Assembly: GCF_009674665.1 (NCBI RefSeq)
Contig: NZ_WKJD01000006.1
Location: 370,836 to 434,835 of the forward strand
Source: Agromyces kandeliae
Lineage (GTDB): Bacteria > Actinomycetota > Actinomycetes > Actinomycetales > Microbacteriaceae
DNA length: 64,000 bases
Direction of reading: 5' to 3'
Shown here: positions 7,595 through 16,290 of the stretch, piece by piece
How the letters are laid out: each line of letters starts with the position of its first letter
Numbering within the stretch: the first letter of the stretch is position 1
Notes under the pieces: model-generated
What the model saw: only the letters and a program-made list of their open reading frames with translations
Database searches by the model: none
What the model was told of the DNA's origin: nothing
Program-made: the position numbers and the translations under genes

Positions 7595-8536
7595 ATGAAG
7601 GTATTCGTCCAGATCCCCTGCCTGAACGAGGAGGAGACCCTCCCCGCAGTGCTGAAGTCCATCCCCCGCGAGATCCCGGGCGTCGACGAGGTCGAGATCC
7701 TCGTGATCGACGACGGGTCCACCGATCGGACGGTCGAGGTCGCGAAGGAGCTCGGCGTCACCCACTTCGTCCGCCACGCGCGGAACATGGGGCTCGCGCG
7801 ATCGTTCGCCGACGGCGTCGACTACGCGCTGCTGCACGGTGCCGACGTCGTGGTCAACACCGACGGAGACAACCAGTACCCGCAGGAGCGGATCGCCGAC
7901 CTCGTCCAGCCGATCATCGAGGGTCGGGCCGAGGTCGTGGTCGCGGATCGCCAGACCCAGAAGGTCGAGCACTTCTCGCAGTTCAAGAAGATCATGCAGC
8001 GCTTCGGCAGCTGGGTGGTCAACAAGGCCGCCGGAACGGACCTGCCGGATGCGGCGAGCGGGTTCCGCGCCTACTCGAAGGAGTCGTTGATCCGGCTGAA
8101 CGTCGTCACTCGGTTCAGCTACACGATGGAGACCATCATCCAGGCGGGATACAAGCGCCTCGCGATCACGAGCATCCCGATCGAGACGAACCCGAAGACG
8201 CGCGAGTCGCGGCTCTTCAAGAACATCTGGCAGCACATGGCGCTGTCGGGATCCGCGATCGTGCGGGCGTATCTCATGTACCGCCCCTACATCGTCTTCG
8301 CCACGCTCGGCGTGATCCTCGCGGTGCTGGCCCTCATCCCGTTCGTCCGGTACCTCACGCTGCTCGCCCTCGAGGTGCAGGGCGACCACATCCAATCGCT
8401 CCTCATCGGCGCAATCCTGGCGACCGGCTCCCTGCTCTCGTTCGCACTCGGCGTCATCGCCGACCTCACGAGGATCAATCGGTCCCTGAGCGAGGACTCC
8501 CTCGACCTCCTCAAGCGGCAACGGTACGGTCGCTAG
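7595..8536 (+). CDS. GT2 polyprenyl-phosphate glycosyltransferase (GtrB/DPM1-like)
   Basis: This is a 313-residue enzyme predicted to transfer a sugar from a nucleotide donor to a polyprenyl phosphate at the inner membrane face. The N-terminal half is a GT2 domain with VQIPCLNEEETLP, the VIDDGSTDRT nucleotide-binding segment, and TDGDNQYP in place of a DxD. Two C-terminal hydrophobic segments (about residues 222-248 and 257-285) match the membrane hairpins of the GtrB/DPM class. ATG 7595 gives the usual N-terminus; an in-frame GTG 30 bases upstream adds a non-conserved stretch. The next gene, an epimerase, begins one base after the stop. The lipid-linked sugar would feed YfhO or DUF2142 after flipping. 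Confidence 0.88.
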   Translation: MKVFVQIPCLNEEETLPAVLKSIPREIPGVDEVEILVIDDGSTDRTVEVAKELGVTHFVRHARNMGLARSFADGVDYALLHGADVVVNTDGDNQYPQERIADLVQPIIEGRAEVVVADRQTQKVEHFSQFKKIMQRFGSWVVNKAAGTDLPDAASGFRAYSKESLIRLNVVTRFSYTMETIIQAGYKRLAITSIPIETNPKTRESRLFKNIWQHMALSGSAIVRAYLMYRPYIVFATLGVILAVLALIPFVRYLTLLALEVQGDHIQSLLIGAILATGSLLSFALGVIADLTRINRSLSEDSLDLLKRQRYGR

Positions 8537-8537
8537 C

Positions 8538-9449
8538 GTGCGAGCGCTCGTCGTCGGGGCGAACGGATTCCTCGGCTCACACCTGGTCGATGCCCTCGCC
8601 GCGGCCGGGCACGACGTCACCGCATTCGACCGGTTCAGCACCGATCGCCGCGCGTTCGACGCCGACGTCGCCACCCTTCGCGGGGACTTCGCAGACGCCG
8701 AGGCCGTGGCGCGCGCGGTCGCCGGACACGATCGGGTGTTCCACTTCGTGTCGTCGACGACACCCGCGACGGCAGGAAGCGATCCCGTCCTCGATGTGCG
8801 CGGCAATGTCATCCCGTCGATCGCCCTCCTGCGCGCGTGCGCCGAGGAGGGCGTCTCGCGCGTCTACTTCGCGTCGTCCGGTGGGGCGGTCTACGGCGAC
8901 CTCGGCGCGTCGCCCGTCCACGAGGACATGTCGCCGCATCCCGTCTCGCCGTACGGCATCGGGAAGCTCACCGTGGAGTCGTACCTCGGGTACTTCGCGC
9001 GGACCGCCGGGCTCGCATCGGTGGCGCTGCGGATCTCGAACCCCTACGGCCCCAGGCAGCGCGCGACCCATGGCCAGGGCCTCATCCCGATCGCCCTTCG
9101 CGCGATCGCCGCCGGCGAACCGGTGCTGCGCTACGGCGACGGCTCGATGGTGCGCGACTACCTCTACGTGGAGGACGCCATCCGCATGATCGTCTCGATC
9201 GTCGAAGCGGAGCCCGAGCACCTCGTGTACAACATCGGCAGCGGTCGCGGCACCACCGTCAACGAGGTCATCTCCGGCCTGGCTTCGGTGACCGGGATCG
9301 AGCCTCGCGTGGAGCAGCGCGATCAGCCGCCGACGTTCGTCCAGGCCTCCGTGCTCGACATCTCCAGGTTCACCGCCGAGTTCGGCGGGCCCGAGTTCAC
9401 CCCGCTCGACGAAGGCCTCGAACGGACCTGGGCGTCGATGCGCCGCTGA
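8538..9449 (+). CDS. NAD-dependent sugar epimerase/dehydratase (extended SDR)
   Basis: This is a 303-residue extended short-chain dehydrogenase. The NAD-binding GANGFLGSHLVDAL motif opens the protein, the catalytic region reads YFASSGGAVYGD, and the active-site Tyr-x-x-x-Lys is YGIGK. Substrate-side ISNPYGPRQ and YGDGSMVRDYLYVEDA are typical of UDP-glucose/UDP-N-acetylglucosamine 4-epimerase-like proteins. GTG 8538 lies one base after the preceding stop, so the gene is in an operon with the GtrB-like glycosyltransferase and may make its donor sugar. The exact substrate (4-epimerase or other) cannot be read from sequence; GalE-like is the best guess. Confidence 0.87.
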   Translation: MRALVVGANGFLGSHLVDALAAAGHDVTAFDRFSTDRRAFDADVATLRGDFADAEAVARAVAGHDRVFHFVSSTTPATAGSDPVLDVRGNVIPSIALLRACAEEGVSRVYFASSGGAVYGDLGASPVHEDMSPHPVSPYGIGKLTVESYLGYFARTAGLASVALRISNPYGPRQRATHGQGLIPIALRAIAAGEPVLRYGDGSMVRDYLYVEDAIRMIVSIVEAEPEHLVYNIGSGRGTTVNEVISGLASVTGIEPRVEQRDQPPTFVQASVLDISRFTAEFGGPEFTPLDEGLERTWASMRR

Positions 9450-9454
9450 GCCGG

Positions 9455-9468
9455 CGGTCGGCCGACCG
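9455..9468. terminator. 14-base palindrome between convergent genes
   Basis: CGGTCGGCCGACCG lies in the 28-base gap between the convergent epimerase and GT4 genes. It could form a short stem but has no loop of its own and no T-tract, so the terminator call is weak. Confidence 0.3.
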
Positions 9469-9477
9469 ACTCGGACT

Positions 9478-10668
9478 TCAGCTGGGGCGGACGCTCGCCA
9501 CGGTCGTCAGGAGTTCGCCGTACTTCGCTCCGACGGCGTCGGCGGAGTACTGCTCCGCGGTCTCCCGGGCCGCTGCTCCCAAGCGCTGACGCAGCGCCGG
9601 ATCGTCGACGAGGGCGTCGAGCGTCTCGGTCAGGCGGCCCGTGTCCCCCGGCGGCACCAGGACGCCGTTCACCCCGTCCTCGACGGCTTCATTGATCCCG
9701 GGGACGTCCGATGCGACGATGGCGCATCCGGCCGCCATGGCCTCGAGCAGCGCGACCGGAAGGCCGTCCTTGTCGCCCGACGCGGCGAGCACCGAGGGGA
9801 ACACCGCGAGGTCGCACGCGGCGTACCGCCGCACGAGCTCCGCACGACCGAGCTGCCCCGCGAACGTCACGTCCAGTCCGAGCGCGCGGGATTCGAGCGA
9901 CGCCCGCAACGGTCCGTCGCCGACGACGGTGAGCGAGACCGTCGGGCCGGACCCGAGTTCGCGCAGCGCGTCCAGCAGCACCTCGAGCCCCTTCTTCTCG
10001 ACCAGCCGACCGACGAACAGGATCCGCGTCCGATCAGGTTCGGCCTCGACCGCGGGAACGGCCTGGACCGCGGAGAGATCGGCCCCCATCGGCAGGACCT
10101 GCACCGCGTCGGGCTCGGCACCCAACTCGATCACCCGTTCCCGCATCTCCGCGTTCATCACCGTCACTGCGCGCGCCCAGCGGACCACGCTGGACTTGAG
10201 CGCGCGCAGCGGCCGAGCGTTCAGCGCATAGAGGTCGCCGCCGAGCGTCGTCAGGAGCGCCGGCGTGCGGCTCAGGGCCAGTCGGGCGACGACGCCCTGA
10301 GGGATGATCCAGTGGACGTGCGCGACGTCCGGCCGCCAGTCGCGGGCCGCCCGACGCGTCGCGATGAACTGCGCGACGAAGAAGGGCAGGACCTGCAGCC
10401 ACCGTGACCGCTTCTCGCGGAGGTTCTCGATGATGGCCCCGTCGGCCAGGTCCTCCCAGCGGCGCGGGAAGTAGCCGTACCGGCGGATCTCGAGCGCGCC
10501 GAGACGCTCACGTTCGGGCGCTCCGGGCACGCGCGGCACGACGACCATGACGTCGAAGCGCGCGGCCTCGCGCTCGGCGAGGTCGCGGACGAACGCCGGG
10601 GTGCCATCGGACGCGTGCGCGGGGAACGTGGACGCGAGGACGAGCAGTCGCGGCTTCTGGCCTGCCAT
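9478..10668 (-). CDS. Glycosyltransferase family 4
   Basis: This is a 396-residue GT-B glycosyltransferase. The N-terminal domain has RLLVLASTFPAHASDGTPAF and DVAHVHWIIPQG. The C-terminal donor domain has ILFVGRLVEKKGLEVLLDAL, then SGDKDGLPVALLEAMAAGCA, the EX7E-type retaining motif region, and VPGINEAVEDGVNG. ATG 10668 was chosen because GGAGG lies eight bases before it; the TTG five codons upstream has no ribosome site. A TAGACT box stands about 60 bases upstream, divergent from the flippase-like gene. It is likely cytoplasmic and acts on a lipid-linked intermediate. Donor and linkage are unknown. Confidence 0.9.
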   Translation of the reverse strand: MAGQKPRLLVLASTFPAHASDGTPAFVRDLAEREAARFDVMVVVPRVPGAPERERLGALEIRRYGYFPRRWEDLADGAIIENLREKRSRWLQVLPFFVAQFIATRRAARDWRPDVAHVHWIIPQGVVARLALSRTPALLTTLGGDLYALNARPLRALKSSVVRWARAVTVMNAEMRERVIELGAEPDAVQVLPMGADLSAVQAVPAVEAEPDRTRILFVGRLVEKKGLEVLLDALRELGSGPTVSLTVVGDGPLRASLESRALGLDVTFAGQLGRAELVRRYAACDLAVFPSVLAASGDKDGLPVALLEAMAAGCAIVASDVPGINEAVEDGVNGVLVPPGDTGRLTETLDALVDDPALRQRLGAAARETAEQYSADAVGAKYGELLTTVASVRPS

Positions 10669-10725
10669 GTACGGGACCTCCAAGATGACGTCTCGGCCAT
10701 CGGGTTCCGGGTGACGGCCTCCGAC

Positions 10726-10731
10726 AGTCTA
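10726..10731 (-). promoter_or_regulatory. -10 box TAGACT for the GT4 gene
   Basis: TAGACT on the minus strand, with a probable transcription start near 10719, gives a leader of about 50 bases that includes the GGAGG site. Confidence 0.45.
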
Positions 10732-10770
10732 CGGACGCGCAGGCTGTGCGAAACCGCAGCTCGCATCCGG

Positions 10771-10776
10771 GATAAT
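10771..10776 (+). promoter_or_regulatory. -10 box GATAAT for the flippase-like gene
   Basis: GATAAT ends eight bases before ATG 10785, so the mRNA would start at or very near the start codon. There is no ribosome-binding site between. Confidence 0.5.
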
Positions 10777-10784
10777 CGGTCCGG

Positions 10785-11768
10785 ATGAGCACCCTGTCGC
10801 GTTATCGCAAGCCCCTCCAGTACGCCTTCGCCCTGGTCGCGCTCGCCGCGATCGTCTGGATCGTGGCGGCCAACTGGGATGCGTTCTCGACCGCCGTGCT
10901 CGGAATGGAGCCGTGGTGGCTGCTGGGGTCGCTCGCCGCGGGGGCCGTCGCGGTCGTGTGCTCGATGCTCGCGTGGCGATCGATCGTGATCGCGTTCGGC
11001 CACCGGGTCTCCCGCGCCGACGCCTCGCGGATCATCTTCATCTCTCAGATCGGCAAGTACATACCCGGAGGCGTCTGGCCGATCGTGGCAGGGACGGCGC
11101 TGGGCATCCGCGCCGGCATCCCGGGACCCATCACCGCCGCCACCATCCTGGTGCAGCTCCTCGTGAGCGTCGCCACCGGCTCCGTCGCGTCGATCGGCGT
11201 GCTGTTCGCATTCCCGCAGCTGCAGGAGTTCGCCTGGCTGGTCTGGGCGGCGGCCGCCCTCGGCATCCTCCTGCTGCTGCCTCCGGTGATGGAGCGCTGG
11301 CTCCGGTGGGGGTTCCGACTGATCCGGCGCAGCTCGACCCTTCCCGAGTCGATCGGAGCGGCATCGCTGGGCGTCGCCACGCTGTGGTCGTTCGCGAGCT
11401 GGGCGGCATTCGGGTTGCACCTGTGGTGCGTCGTCTCGGCGACGGTCGGACCCGACCCCGAGCTGATCCTGCTGTCCGTGTCGGCGTTCGCGTTCGCCTG
11501 GGTGGTGGGCTTCCTGTTCATCATCGCCCCCGCCGGCGCCGGCGTCCGCGAACTCGTCCTCGGCGTCGTGCTCGCGTCGAGCGTCGGGTCCGCGGCACTG
11601 CTCGGCATCGTGATCGTCAGCCGCATGATGCTCCTGGTCGTGGATCTCGCCATGTTCGGCGGCGCGCTGGTCTCCGCTCGACGCACGGCCGGAGGCGACC
11701 CTGCCGCGCTTCCCGACGGACTCCGCCCGGACGGTCCGGACGAAGCCGCGGGTGCGCCCGCCGACTAG
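10785..11768 (+). CDS. Flippase-like/LPG synthase TM-type membrane protein (UPF0104)
   Basis: This is a 327-residue protein with about eight membrane segments. The conserved RIIFISQIGKYIPGGVWPIV stretch is the signature of the UPF0104 family, which covers the membrane part of lysylphosphatidylglycerol synthase, AglD and related proteins. A second conserved stretch, FIIAPAGAGVRE, follows in the C-terminal half. No catalytic cytosolic domain is fused. In glycan loci these proteins are proposed to move or handle polyprenyl-linked sugars, though this is not proven for the family. It is divergent from the GT4 gene and followed after 85 bases by another glycosyltransferase. The polar Asp/Pro-rich tail is not conserved-looking. 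Confidence 0.85.
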   Translation: MSTLSRYRKPLQYAFALVALAAIVWIVAANWDAFSTAVLGMEPWWLLGSLAAGAVAVVCSMLAWRSIVIAFGHRVSRADASRIIFISQIGKYIPGGVWPIVAGTALGIRAGIPGPITAATILVQLLVSVATGSVASIGVLFAFPQLQEFAWLVWAAAALGILLLLPPVMERWLRWGFRLIRRSSTLPESIGAASLGVATLWSFASWAAFGLHLWCVVSATVGPDPELILLSVSAFAFAWVVGFLFIIAPAGAGVRELVLGVVLASSVGSAALLGIVIVSRMMLLVVDLAMFGGALVSARRTAGGDPAALPDGLRPDGPDEAAGAPAD

Positions 11769-11853
11769 CCGGGCGATCCGGGGGCCGACGTTCGCCCTCT
11801 CCCACAGGGTGTGGAAGGATCGAGTACCCGCCCCGCACACCCGAGAGCCCTGA

Positions 11854-13158
11854 ATGTCCCCGAACCGCACGGAATCCTCCGCGCCAGGCGTCGAGGGGGT
11901 CATCGCCGACCACCTCGCGATCTGCGACGGTGCGAAGGCTGCTGGTCCCCAAGGAACCGTCGTCTTCTGCGTGTCCACCGACGACCCCGCCGAGGGGAAG
12001 GGCGACCTCTTCGTCGCCCTCGGCCTCGCTCGCGCGCTCAGTCGCAACGGCTGGGGGGTGCGTCTCTGGCCGATGAGCCGGTGGAACGATCCGCTCCCCG
12101 ATGCGGATGTCGTCGTCAGCATGATCGAGTCGTTCGTGCCCGGAGGCGTCGCCGCGGGGACGGTGCTGCTCGGATGGGTCCGGAACTGGACCGAGCGGTG
12201 GGTCGAACTGCCGTTCCTCGCCGCGTTCGATGGATTCCTCGCCTCGTCGGCGGCGACGGCCGAGGAGATGCGCGCACGGTACGACGGCCCCATCGGCGTG
12301 CTCCCGATCGGCGTCGACACCGACCTGTTCGATGGCGCCGCCGAGGCCCCCCGGCCCGTCGACATCGTGACGACGGCGAACTTCTGGGGTGCCGAGCGCG
12401 AGCTGCAAGGCGCCATCGACTCCGTGTCGGAACACCATCGGATCGACTGGTACGGGCAGAACGCCGAGCACCTCGACCTTCCGGACGGCATCGTCCATCG
12501 AGGCTCGGTTCCGTTCGAGGAACTCCCCGCGGTGTACGGCTCGGCGAAGCTCGTCCTCGACGACCTGATCCGACCCGCGAAGGCGTTCGGCAATCACAAC
12601 AGCCGCCTCTTCGAGGCCTTGGCGTGCGGAGCCCTCCCGATCACCAACACCAGCTCGGGCCTCGCCGAACTCGGCCTCTCCGACGTGCCCTCGTACGGAG
12701 GCGAGACCACGCTGGTCGAGGTCGTCGACGGCCTGCTCGCGGACGACACCGGTCGCGAAGCCGTCGCGGGCCGGCTCCGCGCGATCGTCCGGGATCGCCA
12801 CTCGTACGCGGCACGCGCGGAGTCGTTCGAGGCGTTCATCGCGCCGGTCCGATCGGCCGGTCGACGGCAACGGCCGGACTGGCTGGGCTGGGCGACCGAG
12901 GTGCGCGAGTCGCTTCGCACAGCGGAGTTCGCGTTGGACGAGACCAGGTCCGGCCTGCACGCGGAGCAGCAGCGGACCAGGAACCTCCGATCGGAGCTCG
13001 ACCAGACGCACGCCCGCCTGAACGAGGTCGCGACCCGCTTGAGGGCCATCGAGACCCATCCGGTCTACCGGACGCTGTCCAAGGCCGCCCGCGTCGCGAA
13101 ACCCGTGCCTCGCCCCGCTCGCAAGGACGCGCAGGGAAGACCGAAGTCGAGCGAATAG
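11854..13158 (+). CDS. GT-B glycosyltransferase with C-terminal coiled-coil stalk
   Basis: This is a 434-residue protein. Residues 35-330 form a GT-B-like fold, with WYGQNAEHLDLPDGIVHRG and the donor-site segment FGNHNSRLFEALACGALP, then ITNTSSGLAEL, as in the Glyco_trans_1_2 and CgeB-like families. Residues 345-405 are a heptad-rich coiled coil. A basic tail follows, with HPVYRTLSKAARVAK, a S/TxxYR-type ending also seen in other wall-polymer glycosyltransferases and possibly a membrane or partner contact. The ATG follows in the TGA of a short upstream frame and no strong ribosome site is present. The stop codon is part of the next gene's -10 box. Donor and acceptor are unknown. Confidence 0.82.
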   Translation: MSPNRTESSAPGVEGVIADHLAICDGAKAAGPQGTVVFCVSTDDPAEGKGDLFVALGLARALSRNGWGVRLWPMSRWNDPLPDADVVVSMIESFVPGGVAAGTVLLGWVRNWTERWVELPFLAAFDGFLASSAATAEEMRARYDGPIGVLPIGVDTDLFDGAAEAPRPVDIVTTANFWGAERELQGAIDSVSEHHRIDWYGQNAEHLDLPDGIVHRGSVPFEELPAVYGSAKLVLDDLIRPAKAFGNHNSRLFEALACGALPITNTSSGLAELGLSDVPSYGGETTLVEVVDGLLADDTGREAVAGRLRAIVRDRHSYAARAESFEAFIAPVRSAGRRQRPDWLGWATEVRESLRTAEFALDETRSGLHAEQQRTRNLRSELDQTHARLNEVATRLRAIETHPVYRTLSKAARVAKPVPRPARKDAQGRPKSSE

Positions 13159-13161
13159 ACT
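13156..13161 (+). promoter_or_regulatory. -10 box TAGACT overlapping a stop codon, for the Wzm gene
   Basis: TAGACT includes the TAG stop of the upstream glycosyltransferase and ends nine bases before ATG 13171. It would give the ABC exporter its own near-leaderless transcript. Confidence 0.45.
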
Positions 13162-13170
13162 CTCCACGTC

Positions 13171-14088
13171 ATGAGTACCTCCTCCGATGCCTCCGCGCTT
13201 CGCGCTGCTCGCTTCCGCACGCTCTCAGACCTCCCCATGGAGGAGACCGCGAAGGACGGCGGCGGCTACAGCCTCCGCGGATCGCTGAAGGAGATCCTCG
13301 GACGGCGGGAGATGCTCGGCCTGATGGTGCGCCGCGACCTCAAGGCGCGGTACAAGGACTCCTCACTCGGGTTCTTCTGGTCGCTCGTGCGACCGCTCAC
13401 GCAGCTGGCGATCTACTACGTCGTGCTGGGCCAGTTCCTCGGCGCAGCGCGAGGCATCCCGGACTTCGCCATCTACGTCTTCACCGGCCTCACCGCCTAC
13501 ACGCTCTTCAGCGAGATCGTCCTCGGCGGAGCGGGGTCGATCGTCGGCAATGCGGGCCTGGTGAAGAAGATCTACCTCCCCCGCGAGATCTTCCCGCTGG
13601 CCTCGATCGGCTCGGCGATCTTCAACTTCGCGATCCAGCTCGGCATCCTGCTGCTGGCCACCCTCGTGCTGGGTGCGTTCCCCCTCCACGCCGGCCTCGC
13701 CTACTTCTTCCCGTCGCTCGCGATCCTCCTCGTCTTCGGCGCCGCCCTCGCCCTCCTGCTCGCGGCGATCAACGTCTTCCTCCGGGACGTGCAGTACCTG
13801 ATCGAGGTCGTCGTGATGCTCCTGATGTGGGCATCGCCGATCGTCTACAGCTGGTCGATGGTCAAGAGCGTCGTGCAGCCGTGGGTCCTCGAGCTCTACA
13901 CGAACAACCCCATCACGCTGGCGGTGCTCGGGTTCCAGAAGGCCTTCTGGACGGCCGGCGCCGACGCCTCCTATCCGGACGACCTCCTGCTGCGCCAGGG
14001 CATCGCGATCCTCGTCGGTCTGGTCGGGCTGGTCGCGGCGCACGCGGTGTTCAACCGCATGCAGGGCGACTTCGCGCAGGCGCTGTAG
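13171..14088 (+). CDS. wzm: Polysaccharide ABC exporter, permease (Wzm/TagG type)
   Basis: This is a 305-residue ABC-2 permease. The cytoplasmic N-terminus has RREMLGLMVRRDLKARYKDS, followed by LGFFWSLVRPLTQLAIYYVV, the start of the membrane domain of Wzm/TagG/RfbA-type exporters. Six hydrophobic segments follow, with NAGLVKKIYLPREIFP in the cytoplasmic loop and FLRDVQYLIEVVVMLLMWASPIVY, both highly characteristic. With the Wzt ATPase encoded two genes downstream it should export the lipid-linked glycopolymer. The symbol follows function; wall teichoic acid nomenclature (tagG) is equally possible. The GT2 gene follows 11 bases after the stop. Confidence 0.93.
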   Translation: MSTSSDASALRAARFRTLSDLPMEETAKDGGGYSLRGSLKEILGRREMLGLMVRRDLKARYKDSSLGFFWSLVRPLTQLAIYYVVLGQFLGAARGIPDFAIYVFTGLTAYTLFSEIVLGGAGSIVGNAGLVKKIYLPREIFPLASIGSAIFNFAIQLGILLLATLVLGAFPLHAGLAYFFPSLAILLVFGAALALLLAAINVFLRDVQYLIEVVVMLLMWASPIVYSWSMVKSVVQPWVLELYTNNPITLAVLGFQKAFWTAGADASYPDDLLLRQGIAILVGLVGLVAAHAVFNRMQGDFAQAL

Positions 14089-14099
14089 GTGCACCGGCC

Positions 14100-14999
14100 G
14101 TGACCCGCGCGCACGTGACCACGATCGTCGTGGCGTACAACTCCAGCAGCGTCCTTCCGGGCCTGCTCGCCTCACTCGAGGCCGCCTCGACCGACGACGT
14201 CGATGTCGACGTGGTCGTCGTCGACAACGACAGCCGCGATCGGGACGCGAGCCGAAGGGCTGCCGAATCCGGTGGCGCGAGGTTCCTCGCGCTCGACCGG
14301 AACCTCGGCTACGGGGGCGGGGTGAACGCCGGTGCCGGGACCATCGCGGACGGCGACGGATACCTCCTCGTGTGCAACGCCGATCTCAGGTTCGCGCCCG
14401 GTTCCATCGACGATCTGGTGCGCTTCGCCGAGGCCCACCCCGAGGCCGGCGCGTTCGGTCCCGCCATCCTGAACGAGGACGGCACCGTCTATCCGTCCGC
14501 CCGCCGGTCCCCCACCCTCCGCGAGGGGGTCGGTCATGCGCTGCTCGGCGGAATCGCACCGCGCAATCCCTGGTCCCGTCGATACCGCGAGGAGTCGGTT
14601 CGCACCGACGGCCCGCGGCCGGCCGGATGGCTTTCGGGAGCCTGCCTCCTGATCCGCACCGACCTGTTCCGCCGGCTCGGCGGTTTCGACGAGAGCTACT
14701 TCATGTACTTCGAGGACGTCGACCTCGGCGACCGCGTTCGCGCATCCGGCCAGTCGAACATGTACGTCCCCGGCGCCCGGGTGACCCACCTCGGGGCTCA
14801 TTCGACGAGCGAGGTCTCCACCCGCATGCTCGCAGTCCATCACGACAGTGCGTATCGGTACCTCTCGAGGCGCTACCCCGCGTGGTGGCAGGCACCGGTC
14901 CGCTGGCTCCTCCGGGCGGGCCTCTGGATCCGTCTCCGGTGGGTCACGCGCCGCGCGCGGCCACTCGCGACCGGCGCCGGGCGAACGGCGCACTCCTGA
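14100..14999 (+). CDS. GT2 glycosyltransferase, rhamnosyltransferase-like
   Basis: This is a 299-residue inverting GT2 enzyme. It has TTIVVAYNSSSVLPGLL, then VVVDNDSRDRD, NLGYGGGVNAGAG and CNADLRFAP. The acceptor and base region is GWLSGACLLIRTDLFRRLGG, then FDESYFMYFEDVDLGDR, the pattern of WbbL/RfbF-like rhamnosyltransferases. GTG 14100 was chosen as the first start after the preceding stop that keeps the domain intact; GTG 14115 is possible. It lies between wzm and wzt in one operon, and the rml genes are nearby, so dTDP-rhamnose is a plausible donor. A C-terminal hydrophobic or basic stretch (WWQAPVRWLLRAGLWIRLRW) may contact the membrane. Confidence 0.9.
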   Translation: MTRAHVTTIVVAYNSSSVLPGLLASLEAASTDDVDVDVVVVDNDSRDRDASRRAAESGGARFLALDRNLGYGGGVNAGAGTIADGDGYLLVCNADLRFAPGSIDDLVRFAEAHPEAGAFGPAILNEDGTVYPSARRSPTLREGVGHALLGGIAPRNPWSRRYREESVRTDGPRPAGWLSGACLLIRTDLFRRLGGFDESYFMYFEDVDLGDRVRASGQSNMYVPGARVTHLGAHSTSEVSTRMLAVHHDSAYRYLSRRYPAWWQAPVRWLLRAGLWIRLRWVTRRARPLATGAGRTAHS

Positions 15000-15046
15000 C
15001 CCGCCCACTCCTCACCGACATCCACGCAGAAACGGAGCGACTCCGC

Positions 15047-16276
15047 ATGGCCAGCACTGGTTCGGTCAGCCCGGCCGGGCAGACTCCGGCTCCCGAGGTC
15101 ATCAGCCTCCAGGACATCTCCAAACGCTTCGTCATCCGCAAGGACAACTCGCTCAAGGAGCGACTCGTGACGCTCGGGAGGGCGGGTCGCCGTCACCGCG
15201 AGGAGTTCTGGGCCCTTCGCGGTCTGACCGCGCAGCTCGAGGCGGGGCAGACCGTCGCCCTCATCGGGCACAACGGTTCCGGCAAGAGCACGCTGCTCAA
15301 GATCATCGGAGGGATCATCGAGCCGACGCGGGGCACTGTGCGACGGCGTGGCCGCATCGCGGCTCTGCTCGAGCTCGGCGCGGGCTTCCATCCCGACCTC
15401 ACCGGGAGGGAGAACGTCTTCCTCAACGCCTCGATCCTCGGCATGTCGCAGTCGGAGACCGAGGCGAGGTTCGACGACATCGTCGCGTTCTCCGGGATCG
15501 GCGAGTTCATCGACACGCAGGTCAAGTTCTACTCCTCCGGCATGTACGTGCGCCTCGCCTTCGCGGTGGCCGTGCACACCGACCCCGACATCCTCCTCGT
15601 CGACGAAGTGCTCGCCGTCGGAGACGAGGCGTTCCAGCGGAAGTGCCTCGACACCATCAAGCGGTTCCAGACCGAGGGCCGCACCATCATCCTCGTGACG
15701 CACTCGATGGGGCAGGTGTCCGAACTGGCGGATCGCGCCATCCTCCTGCATCACGGCGAGGTGATCCAGGACGGAGATCCCAACGCCGCGATCGCCGCCT
15801 TCCGCGACCTGCTGGAGAGCGAACGCCGCGACCAGGAACGGGATGCGCCGAGCAACCCGGTGCTCGAGAACGGCCGCGTCCTGTCGGCGAGCGTCCAGGT
15901 GGCCGGCCGCGCCGCCGACGAGCCGTTCCAGCCGGGCGACGACATCGTCATCACCACCACGCTGGAGCACACGAGCGGCATCGCCGAGTGGGTCTGCGCC
16001 GTGCAGATCGACAACGTCATGGGACAACCCGTCTGGGGTACGACGACGCGTCGCGTCGGAATCGAGCTCGCCCCGTTGGAGGGCACCCGGACGCTCGCGC
16101 TCACGGTCGACGATGCGATGTTCGCCGGTGGCAAGTACTTCGTGAACGTCTCGCTCATGGACTTCGCCGGGCGGCACCTGCACGACCTCGTCCAGGCGAC
16201 CAGCTTCAACGTCGCCGACCAGCCGGACGCCGCGGGCTCGATGTACGCACGTCCGCGTTTCAAGGTCGTCGATTGA
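15047..16276 (+). CDS. wzt: Polysaccharide ABC exporter, ATPase with C-terminal domain (Wzt type)
   Basis: This is a 409-residue ATPase partner of Wzm. Residues 15-260 are the nucleotide-binding domain: Walker A GHNGSGKST (74-82), the ABC signature replaced by YSSGM (162-166) as usual in this family, Walker B ILLVDE (182-187) and THSMGQ. Residues 285-409 form a beta-rich extra domain typical of Wzt proteins, where it binds the polymer end (for example a capped non-reducing end). ATG 15047 follows GGAG at about ten bases; the frame is open further upstream but without homology. The C-terminal domain implies recognition of a specific chain feature before export. The next gene starts within 20 bases. 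Confidence 0.93.
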   Translation: MASTGSVSPAGQTPAPEVISLQDISKRFVIRKDNSLKERLVTLGRAGRRHREEFWALRGLTAQLEAGQTVALIGHNGSGKSTLLKIIGGIIEPTRGTVRRRGRIAALLELGAGFHPDLTGRENVFLNASILGMSQSETEARFDDIVAFSGIGEFIDTQVKFYSSGMYVRLAFAVAVHTDPDILLVDEVLAVGDEAFQRKCLDTIKRFQTEGRTIILVTHSMGQVSELADRAILLHHGEVIQDGDPNAAIAAFRDLLESERRDQERDAPSNPVLENGRVLSASVQVAGRAADEPFQPGDDIVITTTLEHTSGIAEWVCAVQIDNVMGQPVWGTTTRRVGIELAPLEGTRTLALTVDDAMFAGGKYFVNVSLMDFAGRHLHDLVQATSFNVADQPDAAGSMYARPRFKVVD

Positions 16277-16290
16277 CGGTCGTGGACCGG

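Noticed and set aside
8538..9449. Epimerase assigned as dTDP-glucose dehydratase
   Set aside because: The rmlB gene elsewhere carries the dehydratase Asp-Glu signature; this protein lacks it and is closer to 4-epimerases.
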